Source: Nonomuraea fuscirosea
GTDB lineage: Bacteria > Actinomycetota > Actinomycetes > Streptosporangiales > Streptosporangiaceae
Assembly: GCF_003001935.1 (NCBI RefSeq)
Contig: NZ_PVNG01000023.1
Location: 167,743-231,742 of the forward strand
DNA: 64,000 bases
Direction of reading: 5' to 3'
The translations under genes were made by a program, and so were the position numbers. Position 1 is the stretch's first letter; the number at the start of each line of letters is the position of its first letter. Shown piece by piece: positions 44,735 through 54,775 of the stretch. The notes under the pieces were generated by a model. That model ran no database searches, was not told the origin of the DNA, and saw only the letters and a list, made by a program, of their open reading frames with translations.

Positions 44735-45664
44735 TCAGCCGAGGCCGTTGGAGGTCAGCCATTCCTTGGCCACGGTCGCGGGCTCGTCCTTGTTGACGGA
44801 GATCTTCTGCATCATCTCCAGCAGGGACTCGGTCGTCAGCTTGGCCGAGATGCCGTTCAGGGTCGTCCTGATCGTGTCGTCGACGGAGGCCTTGTGCAGC
44901 AGCGGGGTCACGTTCTGGGCGGCGAAGATGTTCTTGGTGTCCTGGAGCGGGACCAGGTCGTTCGCCGTCATCTTGGGGTCGGTGGTGAAGATGTTGCCGA
45001 CCTGGATGGAGCCGTCCTTGAGCGCGTCGGCCGTGGTCGGCCCGGTGGGCTTCCACTCCTTGAACTCCAGGCCGTACACGTCCTTGAACCTGGCCTCCCA
45101 CCGCTTCTTGAACTCGGGCGGAGCGCCGACGATCATGTCCTTCGAGACCTTGGCCAGGTCCTCGATGGTGTTCAGCGACTGCTTGGTCTGGGTGTCCTTG
45201 GTGACCGAGAGGCTGTCCTTGTCCTCGGCGGGCGAGGAGTCGAGCACCTCCAGCTCGGCCGGCAGTTTCGACTTCAGCGCCGTGTTCACCTCGTCGGTGG
45301 TCACGGAGGTGTCCTTCTGGTCCACGAAGGCGAGCAGGTTGCCGTTGTACTCCGGCACGACGGTCAGGCCGCCGCCCTTGACCTGGTCGTAGACGACCTC
45401 GCGGCTGCCGATGCGCGGCTTCTCCTCCACCTGCACGCCCTTGGCCTCCAGCGCCTGGGCGTAGATGGAGGCCAGCAGCACGCTCTCGTCGAAGTCGAAG
45501 GAGCCGATGACGGCCTTACCTCCAGCGCCCGAAGCCGAGCCGGTGGGGGCCGCGCTCGTCGTGTCGAGCGGATTGCCCCCGGTGCCACCGCTGCCGCCAC
45601 CGCAGGCGGACAGCGCGAGCATCGCCGAGAGGAGGACCCCCGCGATGCCGTACTTGCGTCTCAT
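44735..45664 (-). CDS. Osmoprotectant ABC transporter binding lipoprotein (OpuAC/ProX-like)
   Basis: 309 aa. Lipoprotein signal peptide ending LSAC (Cys ~21), then a Gly/Ser/Thr-rich spacer. The body follows the OpuAC class: VIGSFDFDESVLLASIYAQALEAKG, then KGGGLTVVPEYNGNLLAF, where the Pro-Glu-Tyr loop shapes the ligand pocket. Likely ligands are glycine betaine, choline, carnitine or other quaternary ammonium compounds. It follows two permeases and a CBS-ATPase in one operon; fusion of two subdomains on one chain is normal for this class. Confidence 0.9.
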   Translation of the reverse strand: MRRKYGIAGVLLSAMLALSACGGGSGGTGGNPLDTTSAAPTGSASGAGGKAVIGSFDFDESVLLASIYAQALEAKGVQVEEKPRIGSREVVYDQVKGGGLTVVPEYNGNLLAFVDQKDTSVTTDEVNTALKSKLPAELEVLDSSPAEDKDSLSVTKDTQTKQSLNTIEDLAKVSKDMIVGAPPEFKKRWEARFKDVYGLEFKEWKPTGPTTADALKDGSIQVGNIFTTDPKMTANDLVPLQDTKNIFAAQNVTPLLHKASVDDTIRTTLNGISAKLTTESLLEMMQKISVNKDEPATVAKEWLTSNGLG

Positions 45665-45702
45665 GTTGCATTTCCCTTCTAAGCGGGAGGTAATACGGGA
45701 GA

Positions 45703-46395
45703 TTATCGGACCTTCGACCGCTGGCTCACCCCCGGTGAGACCGCCACCCTCTGCGCGAGCGCGAACAATACCTGCACCACCAGTGCGAACAGCACAATCA
45801 GTACTGAACCCCCGACGACGCTCGCGTAATCCTTGGTCGCGAAACCGTCGATGACATACCGGCCGAGACCGCCCAGCCCCGTGTAGGAGGCGACGGTGGT
45901 GGTGGCCACGACCTGGATGGCCGACAGGCGGCAGCCGAGCAGGATCAGCGGCAGCGCCACCGGGACCAGCACCCGGCCGAGAACCTGGCCGCCGCGCAGC
46001 CCCATCCCGTACGCGGCGTCGCGCAGCTCGGGATCGACGCCCTTGACGCCCTCGTAGGTGTTGACCAGGATCGGCGGCACCGACAGCAGCACCAGCGGAA
46101 TGATCACCGGCCAGATCGAGGCCGTGCCCAGCAGCAGCACGAACATCACCAGCAGCCCCAGCGTGGGCAGCGCCCTGGCCAGGTTCGCGGAGATGACCAC
46201 GAGCACCTCGCCCCGGCCGGTGTGCCCGATCACCAGGCCCAGCGGGACGGCGATCAGCACGGCCAGCAGCAGGGCCAGGGCCGAGAACTCCAGGTGCTCC
46301 AGCAGCCGCGCGGGGATGCCGCCGGAGCCGGCCCAGTTGTCGCCGTTGCCGAAGAACTCCACCAGCCAGGCGAAGAAGGAGGTCAGCCAGTTCAT
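45703..46395 (-). CDS. Osmoprotectant ABC transporter permease, second
   Basis: 230 aa from the ATG at 46395, which overlaps the upstream permease stop (ATGA). Six hydrophobic segments. The ATPase-contact loop reads GVDPELRDAAYGMGLRGGQVLGRVLVPVALP, and the TTVASYTGLGGLG stretch is typical of ProW/OpuCB permeases. It works as a heterodimer with the next permease upstream. Confidence 0.9.
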   Translation of the reverse strand: MNWLTSFFAWLVEFFGNGDNWAGSGGIPARLLEHLEFSALALLLAVLIAVPLGLVIGHTGRGEVLVVISANLARALPTLGLLVMFVLLLGTASIWPVIIPLVLLSVPPILVNTYEGVKGVDPELRDAAYGMGLRGGQVLGRVLVPVALPLILLGCRLSAIQVVATTTVASYTGLGGLGRYVIDGFATKDYASVVGGSVLIVLFALVVQVLFALAQRVAVSPGVSQRSKVR

Positions 46396-47064
46396 GACGC
46401 CGTTCCCTTCCTGGCCCGTACCCAGGGTGTGAGCAGCCGCTGGGCCAGGACCAGCAGCCCGTCCGCGACCAGCGCCAGCGCCACGATGAGCACGATGCCG
46501 ACGATCACCGGCGGCATGAACGGGTTCTGGTAGGCCCGGGTGAACAGCCCGCCGAGCCCGCCCTGCCCGATCAGCGCCCCCACGCTGACCAGGCTGATGC
46601 TGGAGACCGCGACCACCCGCATCCCGGCCAGTACCACCGGCACGGCGATCGGCAGCTCCACCTGCAGCAGCCGGCGCAGCGGCGTGAAGCCCATCGCGAC
46701 GGCCGACTGGCGGACGTGGTCGGGCACCGAGTTCAGCCCGTCCACCACGGCGGGGATCAGCACCGCCATGCCGTAGAAGGTCAGCGGGATGATCACCGTG
46801 GTCTGCGAGAGCCCGGTGACCGAGATCAGCAGCATGAAGACGGGCAGCGACGGGAGCGCGTACACGACGTTCATGAAGCCCGAGGTGGGCTGGTAGAGCC
46901 AGCGCCAGCGCACGCAGGCCAGGCCCAGCGGCAGCGCCAGGACGAGCGCGAGCACGATCGGCACGAGGGACATCGTGAGGTGGTCGGTCAGCAGGTTGCT
47001 GATGCTGTCGACCCGTCCCGTGTCCCAGTTGCGCCCGATCCACTCCCAGATGGAAGGAGGGCCG

Positions 47065-47072
<8 letters not shown>
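46392..47072 (-). CDS. Osmoprotectant ABC transporter permease, first
   Basis: 226 aa from the ATG at 47072, which overlaps the ATPase stop by 8 bp; a start further upstream would lie wholly inside the ATPase gene. Six hydrophobic segments after a short amphipathic N-terminus (SIWEWIGRNWD). Contact loop SVPDHVRQSAVAMGFTPLRRLLQVELPIAVP and ISLVSVGALIGQGGLGGLF place it in the ProW/OpuCB family. Confidence 0.91.
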
Positions 47073-48132
<1,060 letters not shown>

Positions 48133-48433
48133 GCGCGAACTCTCGCTTCGGGCTTCGGTGGCAGGGCCGCAGCCCCCCTGCCACGACCGCCGCATGATCT
48201 CTTGACCCCACACCCTACGGCGACATCCAACCCTCTGTCCTCCTGGGTATTCCTTAAACGCTTCACATGGGGCTGCCAATGACCTGGGATATTCACACTA
48301 AATCCGGATCTGGTAGTGCGCCGGACCACGAGGGTTGGCATGATTACCCTGACCATTCCTGACGCATCAGTCCACAAGACGCTGACGCGACCCCTCACCC
48401 CCAGAGTCCGCACACTGCAAGAGGACCGACCCC
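48133..48433. other. 301-bp divergent intergenic region
   Basis: It separates the osmoprotectant operon (minus) from the membrane-anchored sigma-like gene (plus). A+T-richer patches lie at ~48,240-48,310. I see no convincing inverted repeat, riboswitch-like fold or gene. Short frames here are antisense-type text. Confidence 0.5.
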
Positions 48434-50179
48434 GTGTCTCAGCCGCTCACCGATCAGCGCCAGCGCGCCGAGTTGATCGCAGAGCTCTACGACCTCTATG
48501 CCGCCGGGCTGTTCGCGTACTGCGCGGACCAGCTCGGCGACCTCGGCTCTGCGTCCGACGTCCTGGTCACCGTGCTCACCAGCGTCCCGGCCACCGTGCC
48601 TCCCCGCGCCGCCATCTACGCCTTCGCCCGCCGCGAGATCCACCGGCGCGACATCACCTACTCCCCGCCCGCCGTCGATCCGCTCATCGACCCGGCCACC
48701 GCGCTCGTCGAGCGCTCCCTGCGCGAGCTGCGCCCCCACCACCGCGAGGTGCTCGTCCTGTGCGCCGTGTGCGGGCTGAGCAAGTCCGAGCTGGCCTGGG
48801 TGCTGAACGTGGCCCCCGACACCGCGGAAGAGCTGGCCGTGGGCGCGGGACACCGGTTCAGGCGGGCGCTCGGAGCGGCGCTCGCCTCCGCCGGGGCCCG
48901 CCTGCCCAAGCCGGTGGCCGACGTCTTCGGCGCGCTCAAGGTCGCGCCGCTGAACGACGTGCTCGGCCGGCTCCCCTGGCCGCAGCCGCCCGGCGCGGTG
49001 CGCATCCACTTCGCCGGCTCCCGTACGGCGGCGCCGGGCCCCATGTTCGTCAAGCCCCGCTGGCCCAGCCCGCCCGTCTGGCCGCAGCCGCTGGCCGAGG
49101 CGGACCCGGCGACCAGCACGGTGATCTTCCCGCAGGAACTGCTGACGCCTCCCGGCTCGGCGCAGGTCTCCCCGCTGGAGGAGACCACGACCCCGATGCC
49201 CAAGCTCGGCCGGCGCACACCGCCCAGCGACATGACGTTGCGCGACCCGCTGGGCTCCACCCGGCCCTTCAGGGACGTGCTGGACTCGCCCGGCATGTTC
49301 GGCGACGCGCTGTCCGGTAACCGGCCGCCGGCGCCCGGCCGGGGGGCCGCTGAGCCGGAGCGGCCGTTCTTCATGGCGCCGCCGGAGGCGTCCGCTGCCG
49401 ATCCGTTCGTGACCGGGGACGTGATCCTGCCGAAGGACGCGCCCGATCCGTACATGACCGGCGACGTCCTCGTGCACCGGGGGCCCGAGCGGGTCGCGCC
49501 CCAGCCGGAGGAGTTCCGGCAGCCGCCGACGCCGCTGTTCCAGCGGACCTCACCGCCCGACGAGGCGGCGCCGCTGTTCCAGCCACGCGCGAAGCCCGCC
49601 ACCGGCGCCGCCGCCGAGCCGTCCCTCCGGCCTTTCGCCGGACCCGCCACCGGATCCGACGCCCGGCCTTCCGCCGGGCGCGCCGGTTGGCCCGCCGACG
49701 TGCTCGACGACGGGCCCGCTCAGGGGTTCCTCCGTGGCCCCGCCGCCAAGCCCGCCACCAGATCCGCCGCCGCGCCCGCCGACGGGCCCGCGGCCCGATC
49801 CGCCGGCGCGCCCGCTCTCAGGCCGGTCGCCAAGCCCGTCGCGAAGCCGGCCACCCGGCCTGCCGCCAAGCCCGCTGGCAAGCCCGGCGCCAAGCCCGTG
49901 GAGGAGCCCGTCTACCGGCTGCCCGGCCGGCGCGACGAGCCGCGGCGGGAAGAGCCGCGGCGCGAGACCCCCAAGCGGCCCGAGTCGGTGCTGGCGCCGC
50001 GCCCGGTGCGGGCCCGTCCCGTCCCCAAGCGGCGGCCCGACAACGGCCGCCCGCCGAAGATGGTCCGCCGCAAGAAGGATCACCACTACGACTGGATCTG
50101 GGAGGCCGTCGGCTTCCTGCTCTGCGTCGCCATCGCGATGATCGTCTTCTTCTCCATGCCGATCTTCACCGGCCCCTGA
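48434..50179 (+). CDS. Sigma-factor-like protein with long proline-rich linker and C-terminal membrane anchor
   Basis: 581 aa from a GTG (AGAGG upstream). Residues ~10-160 read as an ECF-like sigma pair: a region-2-like helix set (LIAELYDLYAAGLFAYCADQLGD) and a region-4-like helix-turn-helix (LRPHHREVLVLCAVCGLSKSELAWVLNVAPDTAEEL). Residues ~190-545 are low-complexity, rich in Pro/Ala/Arg, with repeated FVTGDV and YMTGDV phrases and KPxxKPxxKP arrays. A basic stretch (KMVRRKKDHHYDWIWE) precedes one membrane helix (VGFLLCVAIAMIVFFSM) and a short outside tail. Either a membrane-tethered sigma factor freed by proteolysis or a sigma-derived signalling protein. Region 2 is weak, so promoter recognition is uncertain. 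Confidence 0.75.
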   Translation: MSQPLTDQRQRAELIAELYDLYAAGLFAYCADQLGDLGSASDVLVTVLTSVPATVPPRAAIYAFARREIHRRDITYSPPAVDPLIDPATALVERSLRELRPHHREVLVLCAVCGLSKSELAWVLNVAPDTAEELAVGAGHRFRRALGAALASAGARLPKPVADVFGALKVAPLNDVLGRLPWPQPPGAVRIHFAGSRTAAPGPMFVKPRWPSPPVWPQPLAEADPATSTVIFPQELLTPPGSAQVSPLEETTTPMPKLGRRTPPSDMTLRDPLGSTRPFRDVLDSPGMFGDALSGNRPPAPGRGAAEPERPFFMAPPEASAADPFVTGDVILPKDAPDPYMTGDVLVHRGPERVAPQPEEFRQPPTPLFQRTSPPDEAAPLFQPRAKPATGAAAEPSLRPFAGPATGSDARPSAGRAGWPADVLDDGPAQGFLRGPAAKPATRSAAAPADGPAARSAGAPALRPVAKPVAKPATRPAAKPAGKPGAKPVEEPVYRLPGRRDEPRREEPRRETPKRPESVLAPRPVRARPVPKRRPDNGRPPKMVRRKKDHHYDWIWEAVGFLLCVAIAMIVFFSMPIFTGP

Positions 50180-50193
50180 CCCCCTCGCGGGGG
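50180..50193. terminator. Small GC hairpin between convergent genes
   Basis: CCCCC-TCGC-GGGGG (50180-50193) followed by more G/C runs lies between the stops of the sigma-like gene and the ECF41-type gene. It could terminate from either side but has no U-tract. Confidence 0.35.
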
Positions 50194-50213
50194 CCGGGGG
50201 GCCCGGCTAAGGG

Positions 50214-51092
50214 TCACGTCAGGGCGGCCACGTCGAGATGGGCCACCCGGGCCGGGTCGGCCAGGATGTCGACGGAGCGGATCCGGCCGTCCACGACCGT
50301 CAGCGCTCCGACGGTGAACGCCCTCCCGTTCCTGGCCAGCAGCACGCCCGCGGCGCCGTTCACCAGCACGGGAAACGCGTAGTCGTACATCTTGCGGAAC
50401 ATGACCGCCTGCTCGGCCACGGTGATCGCGCCGCGCAGCTCGTTCCACGGCATGACCGGCCCGGAGTCGGCGCGCAGCTCCACGTCGGGATGCAGCACCG
50501 CCACGAGCGCCTCGAAGTCGCCGTCCCGCGCCGCCGCCAGGAACGCCTCCACCGCCGCCCGCTGCCGCGACAGGTCCGGGTCCGGCCGCTCGCCGGCGGC
50601 TCCGCGCACGCGGCGGCGGGCCCGGCTGGCCAGCTGCCGGGTGGCGGCGGAGGTGCGGCCGATGACGGCGGCGATCTCGTCGAAGGGCACCGCGAACATG
50701 TCGTGCAGCACGAACGCCAGCCGCTCGGTCGGCTCCAGCCGCTGCAGCACGACGAGCAGCGCGAACCCCACCGAGTCGGCCAGCAGCGCCTCCTGCTCGG
50801 GGTCCATGCCGTCGGCCCGGCTCACCACCGGATCGGGCAGGCGCTCCTCCAGCGGCTCCTCGCGGCGGGTCTCGCGGGAGCGCAGCATGTTGAGGCAGAC
50901 GCGGGCCACGACCGTGGTGAGCCAGCCGCCCAGGTTCACGACGTCGCCGGTGTCGGCCCGGTTGAGCCTGAGCCACGCCTCCTGGACGGCGTCGTCGGCC
51001 TCGCTCACCGAGCCGAGCATCCGGTACGCGACGGCCCGCAACCGGCCGCGATGCGCCTCGAAGACGGCGGTCAGGGATTCGTTGTCGTGCAT
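50214..51092 (-). CDS. ECF sigma factor of the SigJ/ECF41 type (SnoaL-like C-terminal domain)
   Basis: 292 aa. Sigma region 2 (FEAHRGRLRAVAYRMLGSVSEADDAVQEAWLRL), region 4 (LEPTERLAFVLHDMFAVPFDEIAAVIGRTSAATRQLASRARRRV), then a ~110-residue NTF2/SnoaL-like domain (FLAAARDGDFEALVAVLHPDVELRAD). In ECF41 factors this C-terminal domain replaces an anti-sigma factor and modulates activity. No anti-sigma gene is nearby, in agreement. An ECF41-like promoter lies just upstream, indicating autoregulation. Confidence 0.93.
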   Translation of the reverse strand: MHDNESLTAVFEAHRGRLRAVAYRMLGSVSEADDAVQEAWLRLNRADTGDVVNLGGWLTTVVARVCLNMLRSRETRREEPLEERLPDPVVSRADGMDPEQEALLADSVGFALLVVLQRLEPTERLAFVLHDMFAVPFDEIAAVIGRTSAATRQLASRARRRVRGAAGERPDPDLSRQRAAVEAFLAAARDGDFEALVAVLHPDVELRADSGPVMPWNELRGAITVAEQAVMFRKMYDYAFPVLVNGAAGVLLARNGRAFTVGALTVVDGRIRSVDILADPARVAHLDVAALT

Positions 51093-51126
51093 CTGTCACA
51101 TTCCTCGGGGTGGGTCTCATCACTGT

Positions 51127-51153
51127 GACCCGTGAAACCGGACTGATGTGACA
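51127..51153 (-). promoter_or_regulatory. ECF41-like autoregulatory promoter
   Basis: On the minus strand TGTCACA (51147-51153) is followed after exactly 16 nt by GGTC (51127-51130). The published ECF41 promoter is TGTCACA-N16-CGTC, so the -35 and spacing are perfect and the -10 has one mismatch. It lies 35 bp before the sigma gene start. Confidence 0.6.
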
Positions 51154-51187
51154 TCGGCGCACCCGGGATCTCCCGCGCTCCCGGTGC

Positions 51188-52351
51188 TCAGTCGGACGAC
51201 AGGATCAGGCCGCTCGTCGGGACGCCGGTCCCGGCCGTCACGAGGACGTTCGTGACGTTCTGCAGCTGGTTGGCGGCGGTTCCTCTGATCTGGCGCACGG
51301 CCTCGGCGATGCCGTTCATGCCGTGGATGTACGCCTCCCCGAGCTGCCCTCCGTGCGGGTTGACCGGCAGGCGGCCGTCCAGCTCGATGCCGCCGTCCCG
51401 GACGAAGCCCGGCGCCTCGCCGCGCCCGCAGAAGCCGAGCTCCTCCAGCTGGGTCAGCACGAACGGGGTGAAGTGGTCGTACAGGATGGCGGTGCGGATG
51501 TCGGCGGGCGACAGCCCCGACGTCTCCCACAGCCGGCGGCCGACCACCGACATCTCCGGCAATCCGCTCATGTCATCGCGGTAGTAGCTGGTCATCATCA
51601 TCTGCCCCGCGCCCGCCCCCTGCGCCGCGGCCGTGATCACGGCCGGAGACCTGCGCAGGTCGCGGGCGCGTTCGGTCGAGGTCACGACCAGCGCCACCGC
51701 CCCGTCGCTCTCCTGGCAGCAGTCGAGCAGGTGCAGCGGCTCCGCGATCCAGCGCGACTCCTGGTGCTCGGCCAGCGTGATGGGCCGCCCGTGGAACCAG
51801 GCGGCGGGATTGGTGGCGGCGTGCCTGCGCATGGCCACGGCGACCCGGCCGAAGTCCTCGGAGGTGGCGTCGTGGACGTGCATGTAGCGGCGGGCGAACA
51901 TGGCCACCCAGGCGGCCGGGGTCATCAGCCCGTACGGCACGTGCCAGCTCATCTCCAGCCCCTGCGAGGTCGGCTGGCCGGTCAGCCCGGCGTTCGGCTG
52001 GCCGAAGCGGCGGCCCGAGCGCTCGTTGAAGGCCCGGTAGCAGACCACCGTCTCCGCCATGCCGGTGGCCACGGCCATGGCCGCGTGCGCGACGGTGCCG
52101 CAGGCCGCGCCGCCGCCGTACTCGACCCGGGAGAAGAAGGTCAGGTCGCCGATCCCCGTCTCCCTGGCCACGGCGATCTCCTGGTTGGCATCCTGGGTGT
52201 AGGTGACCAGGCCGTCCACGTCGCCGGGCGACAGGCCCGCGTCGTCCAGCGCGGCGAGCACGGCCTCCGCGGCGAGCCGCAGCTCCGTCCGTCCTGACTC
52301 CTTGCTGAACTCGGTGGCGCCGATGCCCGCGATGGCGGTGCTTGCCCGCAC
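51188..52351 (-). CDS. ltp2: Thiolase-like steroid aldolase (Ltp2-like)
   Basis: 387 aa from a GTG that shares a base with the upstream stop (TAGTG). Thiolase-fold lipid-transfer-protein family: IAGIGATEFSKESGRTELRLA at the start, GGQLGEAYIHGMNGIAEA near the end. Tyrosines in AILYDHFTPF and GEAYIHG correspond to the catalytic pair described for Thermomonospora curvata Ltp2. With the DUF35 domain of ChsH2 it cleaves the 17-hydroxy C3-side-chain CoA thioester to a 17-ketosteroid and propionyl-CoA. Last gene of the igr-like operon; length matches the mycobacterial protein (386 aa). Confidence 0.88.
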   Translation of the reverse strand: MRASTAIAGIGATEFSKESGRTELRLAAEAVLAALDDAGLSPGDVDGLVTYTQDANQEIAVARETGIGDLTFFSRVEYGGGAACGTVAHAAMAVATGMAETVVCYRAFNERSGRRFGQPNAGLTGQPTSQGLEMSWHVPYGLMTPAAWVAMFARRYMHVHDATSEDFGRVAVAMRRHAATNPAAWFHGRPITLAEHQESRWIAEPLHLLDCCQESDGAVALVVTSTERARDLRRSPAVITAAAQGAGAGQMMMTSYYRDDMSGLPEMSVVGRRLWETSGLSPADIRTAILYDHFTPFVLTQLEELGFCGRGEAPGFVRDGGIELDGRLPVNPHGGQLGEAYIHGMNGIAEAVRQIRGTAANQLQNVTNVLVTAGTGVPTSGLILSSD

Positions 52352-52734
52352 TACGACTCCTCGGGGGTGAAGGTGACGGTCGCGGTGGCGTGGTCGCCGA
52401 GGCTCACCCGGCCGCGCACCTCGACCGTGAGCCGGTCGTCCGCGCCCGCCACGACCGTCCCGGTGAAGGTGAGCCGGTCGCCCGCGTACGCGGGGACGCC
52501 GAGCTTGACGTCGATACTCCTGATGACGGCCCGCGGGCCCGCCCAGTCGGTGACGTAACGCTCGACCAGCCCCATGGTGGTCAGGATGTTGAGGAAGATG
52601 TCCTTCGAGCCCTGGGCGCGGGCGAGCGCCGTGTCGTGGTGCACGGGCGTGAAGTCCCTGGTGGCCAGGGCGGTGGAGATGACCACGGTGGGCGTGAGCT
52701 CGATCGACAGCTCGGGCAGCGCGGTGCCGATCAT
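52351..52734 (-). CDS. chsH1: MaoC-type steroid enoyl-CoA hydratase subunit (ChsH1-like)
   Basis: 127 aa from the ATG at 52734, overlapping the chsH2 stop (ATGA). Single hot-dog domain carrying the hydratase-2 motif TRDFTPVHHDTALARAQG with the catalytic Asp and His. In the igr pathway it pairs with the MaoC domain of ChsH2 to hydrate the unsaturated C3 side chain of the steroid-CoA. Size and gene position match Mycobacterium tuberculosis Rv3541c. Confidence 0.88.
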   Translation of the reverse strand: MIGTALPELSIELTPTVVISTALATRDFTPVHHDTALARAQGSKDIFLNILTTMGLVERYVTDWAGPRAVIRSIDVKLGVPAYAGDRLTFTGTVVAGADDRLTVEVRGRVSLGDHATATVTFTPEES

Positions 52735-53624
52735 GATTCCTCCGGCGCCCACACGGGCAAAACGAGCCGGTCGTCCATCGCACGGTACGTCACTTTCAGC
52801 CGCATCCCGATCTCCACTTCCCCGATGGGGCAGTCCACGACGTTGCCCACGATCCGTACGCCCTCCGGCAGCTCCACCACTCCCACCACGAACGGCGTCG
52901 CGCGTCCCGGCACGGGCGGATGGTGGTGCACGACGTAGCTGTAGAGGGTTCCCGCGCCGCTCGCGACCGTGTGCGAGCGGTTGGCCGAGCGGCAGCGCGA
53001 GCACATCGGGCCGGGCGGGTGGCGCAGCTCGCCGCAGTCGGCGCAGCACTGGATGCGCAGTTCCTCCTGCTTCGCGCCTTCCCAGAAGAACGCCGTGTCC
53101 TGGTTGACGGCGGGCTGGAGCGGATAAGGGGGCCGCCTTTCCGGCTCGGGTTCTCTGGGGCGGAACTTGAGCACGCGGAACATCATCTCGGCCACCGGCT
53201 CGTCGCCGTCGCCGTACCAGGTGACGTTCCAGGTGGCGAAGAAGCCGACGCCGAGCGCGGTGCGCTTCGGGCCGGCCAGGCCGGTGAGGCGGGTGGCCGG
53301 GGTCAGCAGCTCCCCGACGCGGGCGTAGCGGTGGTAGGTCTGCTCGCAGTTCGTCGCCACCACGCCCGTGTAGCCGCTGCCGTTGAGCGCGGCCAGCAGG
53401 TCGTCCACCGGCGAGCGGTTCTGCCCGGCGCCCTGCATGGTCCACACCTGGGCCATCGCGGGCGGGGCGAGACCCTGGTCGAGGTAGGCCGGGTTCGTGT
53501 CGCCCATGGCGGTCAGCCAGTGCCTGATCATGGGGACGTTCACCGGGTCGGGGGCGGGCGCGCCGCGCATCTCGCCCAGCGCCACCTGCTTGCCCGCCAG
53601 CTCGTGCAGCTCCTCGTCCGTCAT
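52731..53624 (-). CDS. chsH2: MaoC-DUF35 fusion, steroid hydratase/aldolase partner (ChsH2-like)
   Basis: 297 aa from the ATG at 53624, overlapping the chsE2 stop. The N-terminal ~165 residues are a MaoC-like hot-dog domain lacking the hydratase motif (WLTAMGDTNPAYLD, then FFATWNVTWYGDGDE). The C-terminal ~125 residues are a DUF35 rubredoxin-like zinc ribbon (CCADCGELRHPPGPMCSRCRS) plus OB-fold. The front half completes the ChsH1 hydratase and the back half recruits and activates Ltp2. Architecture and order match Rv3542c. Confidence 0.9.
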   Translation of the reverse strand: MTDEELHELAGKQVALGEMRGAPAPDPVNVPMIRHWLTAMGDTNPAYLDQGLAPPAMAQVWTMQGAGQNRSPVDDLLAALNGSGYTGVVATNCEQTYHRYARVGELLTPATRLTGLAGPKRTALGVGFFATWNVTWYGDGDEPVAEMMFRVLKFRPREPEPERRPPYPLQPAVNQDTAFFWEGAKQEELRIQCCADCGELRHPPGPMCSRCRSANRSHTVASGAGTLYSYVVHHHPPVPGRATPFVVGVVELPEGVRIVGNVVDCPIGEVEIGMRLKVTYRAMDDRLVLPVWAPEES

Positions 53625-54775
53625 CGGGGCGGCCTCGGGAGGTTCAGGCCGAGCATGGCGATCAGCTCCCGCTGCACCTCGTTCACGCCGCCGCCGAACG
53701 TCAGCACCACCGCGCCCTTCACGCCGTGGTCCACCCGGTCGAGCAGCTCGGCGGTCTCCGGGTCGGACGGGTCGGCGTACCTGGCCAGGATGTCCCCGAC
53801 GATCCGGCCGGCCTCCTGCATGCGCTCCGAGCCGTAGATCTTGGTGGCCGACGCGTCGGGCGCGCCCAGCCAGCCGAGGTCCATGTTGGCCGCCACCTGC
53901 CAGTTGAGCAGCTCGTTCGTACGGAAGGCCGCCCACACCCCGGCCAGCGCCCTGCGTACGTCCGGCTCGGCGTCCAGCCCCGTGCGGCGGGCCCAGGCGC
54001 GGAAGCGGTCGTAGGTCTGGGCCAGGTTGCCGGCCGGGCCGAGCGTCACGCGTTCGTGGTTGAGCTGGTTGACGATCAGGTCCCAGCCCTTGTTCACCTC
54101 CCCGACCACCATGTCCACCGGGACCCGGACGTCGGAGTAGTAGGTCGCGTTGGTGTGGTGGCGGCCGTCCATGGTCACGATCGGGGTCCACGAGTAGCCG
54201 GGATCGTCCGTGGAGACGATCATCATGGTGATGCCCTTGTGCTTCTTGGCGTCCGGATCGGTGCGGGCGGCGAGCCAGATGTACTGGGCGTAGTGGGCGC
54301 CGCTGGTGAAGATCTTCTGGCCGTTGACGACGTAGTGGTCGCCGTCCAGCACCGCCGTCGTCCGCAGCGAGGCCAGGTCGGTGCCGGCCTCCGGCTCGCT
54401 GTAGCCGATCGCGAAGTGGCACTCGCCGGCCAGGATGCGCGGCAGGAAGAACTCCTTCTGCTCGGGCGTCCCGTACTGCATGATCGTGGGACCGACCGTC
54501 TGCACCGTGATGATGGGGTACGGCACCGCGGCGCGGGCTATCTCGTTGGCGAAGATCTGCTGCTCCAGGGGGCCGTGGCCGCCTCCGCCGTACTCCTTGG
54601 GCCAGCCCAGCCCCAGCTTGCCGTCCCGGCCGAGGCGGCGGCAGTGCTCCATGTACGCCTCGCCGAACGGATCCTCGGCGATCTTCGCGCGGTCGTCGGC
54701 GGTGAGACAGTTCCTGAAGTACTCGCGCAGCTCGTCGCGGAGCGCTCGCTGCTCGGGGGTCAGGTCGATGAGCAT
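53621..54775 (-). CDS. chsE2: Acyl-CoA dehydrogenase, steroid side-chain (ChsE2/FadE29-like)
   Basis: 384 aa from the ATG at 54775. The N-terminus MLIDLTPEQRALRDELREYF, the GWPKEYGG turn, IGYSEPEAGTDLASLRT (FAD/substrate strand) and ITFGGGVNE-like LTFGGGVNEVQRELIA follow the M. tuberculosis FadE29 sequence as I remember it. The likely catalytic Glu is in LNHERVTLGP near residue 242. It forms an alpha2beta2 heterotetramer with the next gene's product and introduces the double bond in the C3 steroid side chain. Confidence 0.9.
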   Translation of the reverse strand: MLIDLTPEQRALRDELREYFRNCLTADDRAKIAEDPFGEAYMEHCRRLGRDGKLGLGWPKEYGGGGHGPLEQQIFANEIARAAVPYPIITVQTVGPTIMQYGTPEQKEFFLPRILAGECHFAIGYSEPEAGTDLASLRTTAVLDGDHYVVNGQKIFTSGAHYAQYIWLAARTDPDAKKHKGITMMIVSTDDPGYSWTPIVTMDGRHHTNATYYSDVRVPVDMVVGEVNKGWDLIVNQLNHERVTLGPAGNLAQTYDRFRAWARRTGLDAEPDVRRALAGVWAAFRTNELLNWQVAANMDLGWLGAPDASATKIYGSERMQEAGRIVGDILARYADPSDPETAELLDRVDHGVKGAVVLTFGGGVNEVQRELIAMLGLNLPRPPR

